NCBI GenBank assembly: GCA_038534195.1
Contig: JBCAXE010000001.1
Coordinates: 62,001 to 126,000, forward strand
DNA from: JAJFFW01 sp038534195
GTDB lineage: Bacteria; Pseudomonadota; Alphaproteobacteria; Caulobacterales; Parvularculaceae
Length of the DNA: 64,000 nucleotides
Reading direction: 5' to 3'
The notes under the pieces are model-generated. The model was given only the letters and a program-made list of their open reading frames with translations. It had not been told where the DNA came from and did not search any database. Both the position numbers and the translations under genes were made by a program. Positions within the stretch are counted from its first letter, which is position 1, and the number at the start of each line of letters is the position of its first letter. Positions 16,883 through 25,468 of the stretch are shown in pieces.

Positions 16883-17977
16883 CTACCACGCGCGATCCGG
16901 CCGGATCGTCGGCGTTGCGCGCGCCTTGAATAGCCGGTCGGCCGCTTTCTTGGTGCGGGCTAGAAGCGGCATTTCCACCCAATAGTGCGCGGCGACGGCG
17001 GCGGTGATTCCAAACCCGCCATAGGCGACGACAAGAATGACGTTATCGACTGAACCTGGGCCCGCAAAGTAGCTCAGCAGTTTCCCGACGATTAGGAACA
17101 CCGGCACGTGGACGAGGTAAAGCGCATAGGAAATGTCGCCCGCCGCGATCAGATAATTGGGTGCTACGGCTGATCGGCTTCGTTCTATCGCGACAGCACC
17201 ATAGAGCAAGAGCGCGTAGGGGGGCGTAAATATCAGCATACGCTCCATAAATTTTCCCATCACGGTTGGGTATAGTTCGTTCGCGCCAAGTACAAAAAGC
17301 ACTGTCAACCACGCAGCGCCAAGTATGAGCGCTTGCGCGCCGAAGGCGACGATGCCGCGTTTCGCGGCGAGGGCGATAAAACAACCGACAATGAATTCAA
17401 GCGTCAGCGCATTTAGCCAAACCTTCGGTCCAGCGCCGAGTGTTCCGAAGTCGGCGGCCTGCGCCGCTATGACAAAGCCGGCCCAGCTTACGAGAAAGAG
17501 CGGCAGAAGACGCCGATGAAATAACAGGAACAGGGCGAAGGCCAGATAGAAGTAGATTTCGTGAACGAGCGTCCACCCAACGGGCAGAATGGGGTAATGA
17601 TCGTTTGGTGCGAGTAGAAATGAGGAAAGATAATTTGGGATTGGCGTGTCTTCGCCGAACAGGAATTTTTTGCCGGCGTAGAGAAGAATGAGCGCGATTG
17701 TGACCGCCCAATACAGCGGATAGATTCGCCCCGCGCGGTTTAACAAGAATCGGGCGCTTTGGGCGCCGTTGCGGGGCAGATGGTCCGTCACGTGCACCAT
17801 CACGTAACCGCTGATCAGAAAAAATAGATCGACGCCGGTGACGCCCATAAATAAAACATGCGGAAGGATGTCGCCGCCAGCGCCATAATCGCCTTCGGCG
17901 CCTTTAATGTGGGCCACAAAAACGAGCAGCGCGGCGACACCGCGAAGCGCTTGAATATTCTGAATTTTACCAGTCAT
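16883..17977 (-). CDS. Acyltransferase family 3 membrane protein (OafA/YrhL-like)
   Basis: A 364-residue inner-membrane protein with about ten membrane segments. It begins with the family motif NIQALRGVAALLVFVAH, whose conserved Arg and His are part of the acyl-transfer site; VDLFFLISGYVM is the second signature. Members O-acylate surface polysaccharides or lipids. No polysaccharide genes adjoin it, so the target is unknown. ATG at 17977 is preceded by an in-frame GTG at 17980. Confidence 0.85.
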   Translation of the reverse strand: MTGKIQNIQALRGVAALLVFVAHIKGAEGDYGAGGDILPHVLFMGVTGVDLFFLISGYVMVHVTDHLPRNGAQSARFLLNRAGRIYPLYWAVTIALILLYAGKKFLFGEDTPIPNYLSSFLLAPNDHYPILPVGWTLVHEIYFYLAFALFLLFHRRLLPLFLVSWAGFVIAAQAADFGTLGAGPKVWLNALTLEFIVGCFIALAAKRGIVAFGAQALILGAAWLTVLFVLGANELYPTVMGKFMERMLIFTPPYALLLYGAVAIERSRSAVAPNYLIAAGDISYALYLVHVPVFLIVGKLLSYFAGPGSVDNVILVVAYGGFGITAAVAAHYWVEMPLLARTKKAADRLFKARATPTIRPDRAW

Positions 17978-18054
17978 CACGTATGGCTTTCACGGCTTGC
18001 CGTCGTCATTGAAACCCCCATAATCGCCGCAGGCAACATTGAAGGGCGGGTCTC

Positions 18055-19569
18055 ATGAACATTTTCACGGAATGGACCATGGCCGGGATCAATTTCCTGG
18101 CGTCTGCGTTCGTTTTTGCGGTGGGCCTTGGCGTTCTCGGCGTCATTCTCATGTTCATTGTTGATTCGACCCAATCTCGCGACGCCGTGCGGCGCAACTA
18201 TCCTGTCATAGGGCGGTTTCGCTATCTCTTCACCCATCTGGGTGAGTTCTTTCGACAGTACTTTTTCGCGCTCGATCGCGAAGAAATGCCGTTTAATCGG
18301 GCGGAACGCGACTGGATTTATAAGTCCGCCAAAGGGCGTAACAATACGCAGCCGTTCGGGTCAACGCGAAACCTGACGATCGTCGGTACGCCAATTTTTG
18401 TGAATTGCGCCTTTCCAAAATTAGACGACGAGGCGAGTGACCCGCCCCCGGTCATATACGGGCCCTATACGCCAAATCCGTATCACGCATCATCGGTTAT
18501 CAACATTTCGGGCATGAGTTACGGCGCACTGTCAAAACCAGCGGTTCAGGCTCTTTCGCGGGGCGCCAAGCTCGCAGGGTGTTGGATGAACACAGGCGAG
18601 GGGGCGTTGTCCCCTTTTCACCTGGAAGGCGGGTGCGACATTGTTTTCCAGATTGGAACGGCCAAATACGGCGTCCGCAATGACGACGGCAGTCTGAACA
18701 ATGAAAAATTAAAAGCCGTTGCGGCTCATCCCGAAGTGAAGATGATTGAGATCAAGCTCGCGCAAGGCGCCAAGCCGGGCAAGGGCGGTATTCTGCCAGC
18801 TGAAAAGGTCAATCGCGAGATTGCGAAAATCCGGGGAATTCCGGCGAATAAACCATCGATTTCCCCGAACCGGCATCCTGAGATTGATAGCTATGCTGAT
18901 CTTTTAGACTTCGTTGACCACGTACGCACAGTCTCAGGATTGCCGACAGGCATCAAAATCGTCGTCGGCGCTTATGGCTGGCTCTATGCGTTTTGCGATG
19001 AAATCCTCAGGCGCGGCGAACAATCCGCCCCTGACTTCATAACGATTGACGGCGGCGACGGGGGCACCGGCGCTGCGCCAATGTCGCTCATGGATAATGT
19101 GGGGCTGCCATTAAAATTCGCGTTGCCCATGCTCGTCGACATTCTGGAGAAAAAGGGTCTGAAAGAACGGATCAATGTGGTGGCGTCGGGCAAGCTCGTC
19201 ACCCCAGCGGAGGTCGCCTGGGCCTATTGCGCGGGCGCCGACGCTGTGAATACGGCGCGTGGTTTCATGTTCTCAATCGGCTGCATTCAGGCGCTGAAAT
19301 GCCATACCAATAACTGCCCCACTGGCGTCACCACGCATAAGAAACATCTTCAGGGAGGGCTGCGGCCAAAAACGAAAGCGCCGCAAGTTGCAAATTTCGT
19401 CGAGAAGATGCGCAAGGATGTTGCAATGATTGCGCACTCTTGCGGCGCCGCGCATGCGCGCGCTCTGAAGCGCTTCCATGTACGCATTGTTCAGCCTGAC
19501 GGTACGTCCGCCCCGCTTGATGAAATTTGTAACAGGATGGCCCCGGTCCTGGAGCAGGAACGGTTATAG
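18055..19569 (+). CDS. FMN-binding glutamate-synthase-family protein
   Basis: A 504-residue protein with one N-terminal membrane segment (residues about 8-35) followed by the FMN/iron-sulfur domain of glutamate synthase large subunits. Visible motifs are INISGMSYGALSKPA, GAKPGKGGILPAEKV (FMN loop) and CHTNNCPTGVTTH (Fe-S cysteines). It lacks the glutaminase domain, as do other stand-alone GltB-like proteins; its natural reaction is not established. It overlaps the convergent serine hydrolase gene by 6 bases. Confidence 0.85.
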   Translation: MNIFTEWTMAGINFLASAFVFAVGLGVLGVILMFIVDSTQSRDAVRRNYPVIGRFRYLFTHLGEFFRQYFFALDREEMPFNRAERDWIYKSAKGRNNTQPFGSTRNLTIVGTPIFVNCAFPKLDDEASDPPPVIYGPYTPNPYHASSVINISGMSYGALSKPAVQALSRGAKLAGCWMNTGEGALSPFHLEGGCDIVFQIGTAKYGVRNDDGSLNNEKLKAVAAHPEVKMIEIKLAQGAKPGKGGILPAEKVNREIAKIRGIPANKPSISPNRHPEIDSYADLLDFVDHVRTVSGLPTGIKIVVGAYGWLYAFCDEILRRGEQSAPDFITIDGGDGGTGAAPMSLMDNVGLPLKFALPMLVDILEKKGLKERINVVASGKLVTPAEVAWAYCAGADAVNTARGFMFSIGCIQALKCHTNNCPTGVTTHKKHLQGGLRPKTKAPQVANFVEKMRKDVAMIAHSCGAAHARALKRFHVRIVQPDGTSAPLDEICNRMAPVLEQERL

Positions 19570-20910
19570 CATTCCCTGCGACGCAACGACGTCGTAAAGT
19601 GCCTTGACGACAGGCGAGACAGCTTCGACTGCGGGTTTGCCGCGCGTCATGCCTGTACGGACGATCACAATATTATCCGATGGGAAAATAAAAACATATT
19701 GCCCTTCGTGACCGGACATTGTGTAGACGTCTTCCAGCAACCCTTTCAACCAGCGTTCGCGGCCGCTCAAGCCGTCGTAATTGAGCCAGAAATGGCCGCC
19801 ATAATAACGGTCCGACGCCGCTGTTGGTTCGCGCACAAAAGAGACCCAGTCGGACGACAACACTTGTGCGTCGAGCCACTTGCCGTCTTGAACGTAAACC
19901 TGTCCGAGCCGCGCCCAATCTCTTGCCGTGGCGTACGCATAGGAGGAGCCGATGAAATTCCCCGAAGCGTCGGTTTCCAGAATAAAGCTCGCCGCGCCAA
20001 TTGGGCCGAAAATAGCTTCGCGTGCGAAATTTTGCAGGTTCGTTCCATTATTGCGCAAGACGCCGTCTAGCGCACGCGCGAGCAGATTGCTGGTGCCGCT
20101 CGAGTAAGAAAAAACTTCGCCGGGCTTGCGCCCGGCCGGCTTATTAGCGGCGACCGCCGCCATTTCCCTTGATCTGAAGAGCATCTTATTCACATCAGAT
20201 GCAGTGGAATCATAGACTTCCTCAAATTCTAGTCCGGATTCCATCCGTAACAGATCGCGCCATGTGATCACGTTGCGCGCGTCGTCGGCCCATTCTGGAA
20301 TTGGCGCCGGATCCGACAGCGCGAGAAATCCGCGGTCCGCTGCTGCACCGATCAGTGTTGCTGTCACGCTCTTGGCCATTGACCAGCTCAGAAACGGCGT
20401 ATCTTTTGAAAATCCGGATGCGTATCTTTCTGCAATGATTTCGCCATTCGCGATTATGACGAATGCGCGATGGTTGGCGCTCTCGTCCGCCATCGCTTGG
20501 TCAAGAATTCTGTCTAGCGCATCATCGCCGCCACTGACGTTGAATTCTGTTGATTGTGGCGCCCACCCGGCGGCGCTAAAGTCTACAGTGGCGGGTGGAC
20601 CCCCGACAGCGAGCGCACATCCGACGCCTTCTCTATAGATCGCTTTTGATGCGCCGAGGCCTAACAACGACGCGCGAACGACTTTCTTTTCGACGTCGAT
20701 CTTGTGGCGGATAAAACCGAGGGCGGGCGAAAGTTCATTGAAGTCCTCGGACGCCACGGTCGCGGGATCGCGGTTTGCGACAAAGACCTCGGAGCAGACG
20801 GTCTTGGCTTTATAGGCGGCGCCGATTTTTGCTGGACTGCTTAGAAGGGCGCTGGCCCCCAGCAAGAGGAACGCGGCGGAGGCGAATAGAAAAAAGGTCC
20901 AGCGCCGCAC
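19564..20910 (-). CDS. Serine hydrolase, class C beta-lactamase family, membrane-anchored
   Basis: About 448 residues with an N-terminal membrane segment (WTFFLFASAAFLLLGAS) and a periplasmic serine hydrolase domain. The SxxK nucleophile motif is SWSMAKSV, the Tyr motif YSSGTSN, and the third motif region MSGHEGQYVF. The family includes esterases, peptidases and lactamases. A longer frame would need TTG at 20961 inside the upstream gene; GTG at 20910, one base after that gene's stop, is preferred. It is cotranscribed with the small membrane protein upstream. Confidence 0.85.
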   Translation of the reverse strand: MRRWTFFLFASAAFLLLGASALLSSPAKIGAAYKAKTVCSEVFVANRDPATVASEDFNELSPALGFIRHKIDVEKKVVRASLLGLGASKAIYREGVGCALAVGGPPATVDFSAAGWAPQSTEFNVSGGDDALDRILDQAMADESANHRAFVIIANGEIIAERYASGFSKDTPFLSWSMAKSVTATLIGAAADRGFLALSDPAPIPEWADDARNVITWRDLLRMESGLEFEEVYDSTASDVNKMLFRSREMAAVAANKPAGRKPGEVFSYSSGTSNLLARALDGVLRNNGTNLQNFAREAIFGPIGAASFILETDASGNFIGSSYAYATARDWARLGQVYVQDGKWLDAQVLSSDWVSFVREPTAASDRYYGGHFWLNYDGLSGRERWLKGLLEDVYTMSGHEGQYVFIFPSDNIVIVRTGMTRGKPAVEAVSPVVKALYDVVASQGML

Positions 20911-20911
20911 C

Positions 20912-21184
20912 CTAATCGATGGGCCGGAACACAAGCGCCAAAACGACGCCGATGACGCCAAAAATCACCCAAAGCGGCAGGCCCATAATGGTGTTCAACG
21001 CTTGCGCCACGCCGCCGGGCGCGGCTTCGGCGAGCGCCAGCCCATCCACGCCAAACAGACCGAGAATATCAGCGGTCATCCGCATGGTCGGTTTGCCGGA
21101 TTCCAACGATGAAACCGCATCTGCGCCCAACAGCGCCACAGCAATCGCCACCAAGAGCCACGCGATAAATCGAAAAGCCGCCAT
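20912..21184 (-). CDS. Small membrane protein of unknown function
   Basis: A 90-residue protein with two predicted membrane helices: residues 3-24 (FRFIAWLLVAIAVALLGADA) and about 68-86 (LPLWVIFGVIGVVLALVF). It is followed immediately by a serine hydrolase gene, so the two probably work together or share a promoter. I do not recognise a named family. Confidence 0.75.
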   Translation of the reverse strand: MAAFRFIAWLLVAIAVALLGADAVSSLESGKPTMRMTADILGLFGVDGLALAEAAPGGVAQALNTIMGLPLWVIFGVIGVVLALVFRPID

Positions 21185-21347
21185 AAATAGTCCCCTGAAC
21201 AGTAAACTAACCCCAAATTAGTCTAACCGATCCTTAGAGTGGTGCAAATCCCTGACCAAGGGGCTGGGTTCCGGAAGCCTTGGGAATGGCCGGATCAATA
21301 CTTGCTTTCGGCTTGCCCGCTGGTGTAGACGAGCGGCTTGGTGTCAA

Positions 21348-21437
21348 GGACAGGTGGCCGAGTGGTTGAAGGCGCACGCCTGGAACGCGTGTAGGCGGGC
21401 AACCGTCTCGAGGGTTCGAATCCCTCTCTGTCCGCCA
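21348..21437 (+). tRNA. tRNA-Ser (anticodon GGA)
   Basis: A 90-base class II tRNA. The acceptor stem GGACAGG pairs with TCTGTCC (one G-U), followed by discriminator G and an encoded CCA. The anticodon loop reads CTGGAAC (anticodon GGA), a long variable arm follows, and the T arm contains GGTTCGAATCC. All parts are readable directly. Confidence 0.97.
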
Positions 21438-21691
21438 TGCCGCAATTCTCAGCTCAACCGCTGTAGCACCTCAAGCGATTGAGTTCGATGTTTGCGCCTC
21501 GCCGACAAAAACATATCGGACAAAAACCCAACCGACGGAAAATTCACCCCAACTATCACGACCTGTTATTTGCTAAAGCGATTGAAGTATGCCCATCTAT
21601 TCCAGTTTTCCCAGCGCGTTGCTACGCAAAGAATCGCGCGGTGGATCACTGTCTAGCTAATTGATAATAAACAGCGATCGGATCATCTGGT
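21438..21691. other. Intergenic region after tRNA-Ser without a supported gene
   Basis: Between tRNA-Ser and the cytochrome promoter there are about 250 bases. A 61-codon open frame at 21479-21664 has no ribosome site and no recognisable protein character. I see no integrase, attachment repeat or terminator with a T-run here. Confidence 0.5.
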
Positions 21692-21720
21692 TTGCAACGT
21701 TTCGTTAGTTCAGTTATAAG
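21692..21720 (+). promoter_or_regulatory. Promoter of the tethered cytochrome gene
   Basis: TTGCAA (21692-21697) and TATAAG (21715-21720) are separated by 17 bp and lie 42 bases before the TTG start of the cytochrome gene. No PpsR-type TGT-N12-ACA palindrome is seen here, unlike the crtE, bchC and bchG promoters. Confidence 0.55.
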
Positions 21721-21761
21721 GCCGCGAATAGAATCATCTTGTCCGTTATATGGAGGATACT

Positions 21762-22541
21762 TTGGCGATTTCGAAATCAAACTTACTGATGTCAGCGCTT
21801 GTGGGATCAAGCTGTCTTCTCATCAGCGCATGCGGCGGCTCGGATACGAAAGAGCAATCCTCGACAGTCTCCGAAAAAGCTGCCGAAGTCGCAGATGACA
21901 CAGCTGAAACCGTATCCAACGCCGCTGATGCTGCGGAAGAAGCCGCGACGGATGCCGCTGATACAATGACTGACGCGGCGGATGCAATGGAGGACAGCGC
22001 CGACAAGGCGATGGACGAGGTTGCGGGCGCGGCCTCCGACACAATGGACAAAGCCGCTGATACGATGGCGGACATGGCTGACGGCGCAGCTGGAAAAGTG
22101 GCGAACGCCGCGAACGAGACTGTCGCCGGAGCGACGGCCGCTGTTACGACCGCTGTCGCAGACGCGTCCGAAACGGTTGAAGCAGTGGCTGCGTCTGCTG
22201 ACAGTGAAGCCGCTTCTGCATACGCCGCACTTACTGGCGATGCGGCGAAAGGCAAAACTGTCTTTTACAAATGCCTGTCGTGCCATTCCGTTAAGGAAGG
22301 TGAAAACAAACTCGGCCCGTCCTTGTACGGGATCGTCGGTCGTCAAGCAGGCTCGATTGAAGGTTTTAACTATTCCGACGCGAACAAAAATTCGGGCATT
22401 ACTTGGACCGAAGATGTGATGTTCGCCTACCTGGAAAATCCTCAAGCATATATTCCAGGCACGCGCATGATTTTCCCTGGTCTGCCGGCTGAACAGGATC
22501 GCGCAGACGTCATCGCTTATTTGAAATCTGTCCCGGAATAG
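21762..22541 (+). CDS. Lipoprotein cytochrome c with long Ala-rich tether
   Basis: A 259-residue protein with a lipoprotein signal (lipobox LISAC, Cys 24). About 125 residues almost wholly of Ala, Asp, Glu, Thr and Met in repeats such as AADTMTDAAD follow (likely helical). Last comes a class I cytochrome c domain of about 100 residues with the heme site CLSCH (171-175) and axial Met 236 in PGTRMIFPG. It should sit on the periplasmic membrane face with a mobile heme domain, like cytochrome cy of Rhodobacter, which is instead tethered by a membrane helix. The start is taken as TTG 21762, because GGAGG (21752-21756) lies 5 bases before it and inside the longer ATG-21750 reading. It lies next to bchI and may donate electrons to the reaction centre, as no pufC is found. 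Confidence 0.85.
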   Translation: MAISKSNLLMSALVGSSCLLISACGGSDTKEQSSTVSEKAAEVADDTAETVSNAADAAEEAATDAADTMTDAADAMEDSADKAMDEVAGAASDTMDKAADTMADMADGAAGKVANAANETVAGATAAVTTAVADASETVEAVAASADSEAASAYAALTGDAAKGKTVFYKCLSCHSVKEGENKLGPSLYGIVGRQAGSIEGFNYSDANKNSGITWTEDVMFAYLENPQAYIPGTRMIFPGLPAEQDRADVIAYLKSVPE

Positions 22542-22562
22542 AGATTGCAAAACCTGGTCTAG

Positions 22563-22592
22563 AAAGCCGCCGGTGACCCCGGCGGCTTTTTT
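22563..22592 (+). terminator. Rho-independent terminator
   Basis: A perfect 11-bp stem (AAAGCCGCCGG with CCGGCGGCTTT) and 5-base loop, then T residues. It closes the cytochrome transcript and separates it from bchI. Confidence 0.93.
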
Positions 22593-22638
22593 GTATTTCG
22601 GCGCGGCATCTCGTAGGCTTTCGGAAAAAGGGTAGATC

Positions 22639-23661
22639 GTGTCAGCTTTTCCATTTTCTGCGATTGTCGGGCAAGATGATCTGAAGCGGGGCTTGTTGAT
22701 GACCGCTGTCGATCCTCATATTGGCGGCGTTCTCGCTTTCGGCGACCGGGGCGCAGGAAAATCAACAGCTATTCGCGCGCTCGCCGCTTTATTGCCGGCA
22801 ATCCGCGTCGTCAAAAACTGCCCCTACCGATGCGATCCCGATGCGGCCGCCCTGTTGTGCGAGAATTGCCAGCCGAAGGCCAAAAAAGACGAATTACAGG
22901 TCGTGAGCGGCCCCGCTTCAGTTGTTGATTTACCGCTTGGCGCCACAGAAGACCGCGTCGTCGGCGCGCTCGATTTGGAGCGTGCATTGGTGAATGGCGA
23001 AAAGCGGTTTGAACCGGGATTGCTCGCCCGGGCCCATCGCGGCTTTTTGTATATCGACGAAGTAAATCTCCTCGAAGATCATCTGGTTGATGTCTTGTTG
23101 GATGTTGCCGCGTCCGGAGAAAATGTTGTGGAGCGCGAGGGGCTCAGCGTCCGCCACCCGGCGCGGTTTGTGCTCGTGGGCAGCGGCAATCCCGAAGAAG
23201 GCGAGCTTCGTCCGCAATTGCTTGATCGGTTCGGCCTTTCAGTTGACGTGCGTACGCCGATGCAGATCGATGATCGGCTCGAGGTGATAAGACGCCGGGA
23301 CGCGTATGAGCGTGACCCCGACACATTCGTCAAAAAATGGAAACGAAAAGACAACGCCGTGCGCCGCGCCGTGGAAAAAGCGCGCGAACAGCTGGGTGAC
23401 GTCAAGACGCCCGATCATGTTCTGGAGCGCGCAAGCGCGCTGTGCATTGCGCTGGGGACGGACGGTTTACGCGGTGAATTGACGATGATGCGCGCAGCGC
23501 GCGCCTTGGCGGCTCTCGACGGCAAAAGCGAAATTACGCTCGACGAAATGCGGCTTGTGGCGCCATCCGCATTACGGCACCGCTTACGGAAAGATCCGCT
23601 CGATGAGTCAGACGCAGGCGTTCGCGTTGATCGCGCCATGGAAGAGGTGTTCGCTTCATGA
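22639..23661 (+). CDS. bchI: Magnesium chelatase subunit I
   Basis: A 340-residue AAA+ ATPase that, with BchD and BchH, inserts Mg into protoporphyrin IX. Walker A is GDRGAGKST and Walker B GFLYIDEVNLLEDHLVD; GSGNPEEGELRPQLLDRFGL covers sensor 1 and the arginine finger. The cysteines in CPYRCDPDAAALLCENC are typical of BchI. It starts with GTG at 22639. Its stop overlaps bchD (ATGA), so the pair is coupled. Confidence 0.97.
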   Translation: MSAFPFSAIVGQDDLKRGLLMTAVDPHIGGVLAFGDRGAGKSTAIRALAALLPAIRVVKNCPYRCDPDAAALLCENCQPKAKKDELQVVSGPASVVDLPLGATEDRVVGALDLERALVNGEKRFEPGLLARAHRGFLYIDEVNLLEDHLVDVLLDVAASGENVVEREGLSVRHPARFVLVGSGNPEEGELRPQLLDRFGLSVDVRTPMQIDDRLEVIRRRDAYERDPDTFVKKWKRKDNAVRRAVEKAREQLGDVKTPDHVLERASALCIALGTDGLRGELTMMRAARALAALDGKSEITLDEMRLVAPSALRHRLRKDPLDESDAGVRVDRAMEEVFAS

Positions 23662-25460
23662 CGCCCGGTACGGGTCAGGCGTCGCAAGGCGAGGCCTTTT
23701 CGCCGCAGGCCGCGGAGGATATTGGCCGCGCACAATGGGCTGATGCGCAGCGCGCGGCGGTAATCTTGGCGATCAATCCTGAAGGCTTGGGGGGGCTATC
23801 GTTGCACGCTGGCCCGGGGCCCGTTCGAGACCGTTGGCTCAAATTCTATCGATCATTGCTGAGCGTGCAGGCGCCCTTCCGCAAATTGCCCGCGGGCGCG
23901 AGCGAAGACCGGATTATCGGCGGCCTCGACCTTGCGGCGACCCTCAAAGCCGGACGCCCGATTGCAGAGTGCGGCGTTCTCGCGGCCGCCGACGGCGGTG
24001 TATTGCTGGCGCCAATGGCGGAGCGCCTCTCCCGTCTTACCGCCGGACACATCGCCAACGCGATGGACCAGGGCGTCGTCCTTGTGGAACGTGGCGGTAT
24101 TTCACGGCGCGAGCGCGCACAATTTTCGACACTTTTGTTTGATGAAGGGCTGGACGGATCGGAACGTCCGCCGGAAATTTTGCTCGACAGGCTGGCGTTT
24201 CATCTCGATCTAGACCTCGTTTCCATTCACCAAACCGACGGCGCCGATATTGCGCGCGAAAAAATTCGATCGGCGCGTGCGCGACTGTCTGAGACGCAAA
24301 TCCCTGATGAGATAACACAGTCAATCAATGCGGCGTGTTTGTCTTTAGGGGTGATCTCTCTGCGAAGTTTTTCGTTTTGTATAAACGCTGCAAAGTCTTT
24401 GGCAGCATTCGCTGGGCGCCCGCGCGTCAATGAGGATGATGCGGAAGCCACCTGCCGCTTGGTCTTAGGACCACGCGCCGTGTTGATAACGCCACCGGAA
24501 CCGGAGGAAGACCAAAGTCGGCGAGAAGCTGACGCCGGCGCCGAGGATCAACGTCAGCACGACGATGCGCATACCGAGGATAAAACATTGGAAGACCTCC
24601 TGGTCGCAACTGTGAGGAGCGCCGCGCTTGGCCGTGTCTTCCGCGACGCAGTCCCGTCGCAGAAGCGCCAAAAATCCGCCGCCGTGAATGGCAAGTCCGG
24701 CGCCTTGATTATTTCCACGAAAAAGGGGCGGCCGAACGGCGCCGTTCGCGGCGATCCGCGATCGGGCGGGCGGCTCGATCTTGTTGCGACGTTGAGAGCC
24801 GCCGCACCGTGGCGAAAAATTAGAGGCGCGAACGATCAGGTCGCAGTCCCGGTGCATATGGACGACCTGCATCTGAAACGGCTCAAGGCGCGCGCCGAAA
24901 CGATTGTCATCTTTGTGATTGACGCGTCCGGTTCGTCGGCGATGCACAGGATGGCGGAGGCGAAAGGCGCCGTCGAATTGCTGCTTTCTGACTGTTACAC
25001 GCGCCGCGATCACGTGGCCTTGATTGCGTTTCGCGGTGAGGGCGCAGACTTGCTGTTACCGCCGACCCGGTCGCTCGTCCGTGTGCGTCGGTCGCTTAGC
25101 GCTCTACCTGGCGGCGGCAGCACGCCTTTGGCGGCCGGCGTTGCGGCAGCCGCAGCGCTGGCGGAAACAGAAAAGAGAAAAGGAAAGACGCCTTTCGTCG
25201 TTTTCCTGTCTGACGGCAGAGGCAATATCGCGCTTGACGGCGAAGCAGACCGAGCGGCGGCTGCGATTGATGCGTCATCCGTGGCCCGGCGCTTCAAAGA
25301 ATTTGCGTGTTCGGTTCTCTTTTTTGACACGTCAAAGAGACCAAATCCTGGCGCCGCTGCCTTGTGTAAGGAAATGGGCGGCGCCTACCGCCCGCTGCCG
25401 TTCGCCGATAGCGCTGCGGTGTCGAAATTGGTGAAGCGCGCCATCATCACCCGCGATTGA
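23658..25460 (+). CDS. bchD: Magnesium chelatase subunit D
   Basis: A 600-residue subunit. Residues about 1-250 form a degenerate AAA+ domain without a proper Walker A. A Glu/Asp/Arg-rich linker follows (PPEPEEDQSRREADAGAEDQ), then a C-terminal von Willebrand A domain with the MIDAS motif FVIDASGSSA. It forms the platform joining the BchI ring to BchH. The start overlaps bchI by 4 bases. Confidence 0.97.
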   Translation: MTPGTGQASQGEAFSPQAAEDIGRAQWADAQRAAVILAINPEGLGGLSLHAGPGPVRDRWLKFYRSLLSVQAPFRKLPAGASEDRIIGGLDLAATLKAGRPIAECGVLAAADGGVLLAPMAERLSRLTAGHIANAMDQGVVLVERGGISRRERAQFSTLLFDEGLDGSERPPEILLDRLAFHLDLDLVSIHQTDGADIAREKIRSARARLSETQIPDEITQSINAACLSLGVISLRSFSFCINAAKSLAAFAGRPRVNEDDAEATCRLVLGPRAVLITPPEPEEDQSRREADAGAEDQRQHDDAHTEDKTLEDLLVATVRSAALGRVFRDAVPSQKRQKSAAVNGKSGALIISTKKGRPNGAVRGDPRSGGRLDLVATLRAAAPWRKIRGANDQVAVPVHMDDLHLKRLKARAETIVIFVIDASGSSAMHRMAEAKGAVELLLSDCYTRRDHVALIAFRGEGADLLLPPTRSLVRVRRSLSALPGGGSTPLAAGVAAAAALAETEKRKGKTPFVVFLSDGRGNIALDGEADRAAAAIDASSVARRFKEFACSVLFFDTSKRPNPGAAALCKEMGGAYRPLPFADSAAVSKLVKRAIITRD

Positions 25461-25468
25461 GCGTCTTG

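Noticed and set aside
20911..20961. Upstream TTG start for the serine hydrolase
   Set aside because: It would lie inside the preceding small gene; GTG at 20910, one base after that gene's stop, gives a normal membrane anchor.
21479..21664. 61-codon frame after tRNA-Ser
   Set aside because: No ribosome site, no hydrophobic or domain pattern, and a composition unlike neighbouring genes' products; kept as intergenic.
21348..21700. Integrated element at tRNA-Ser
   Set aside because: No integrase gene or repeat of the tRNA 3' end was seen nearby.
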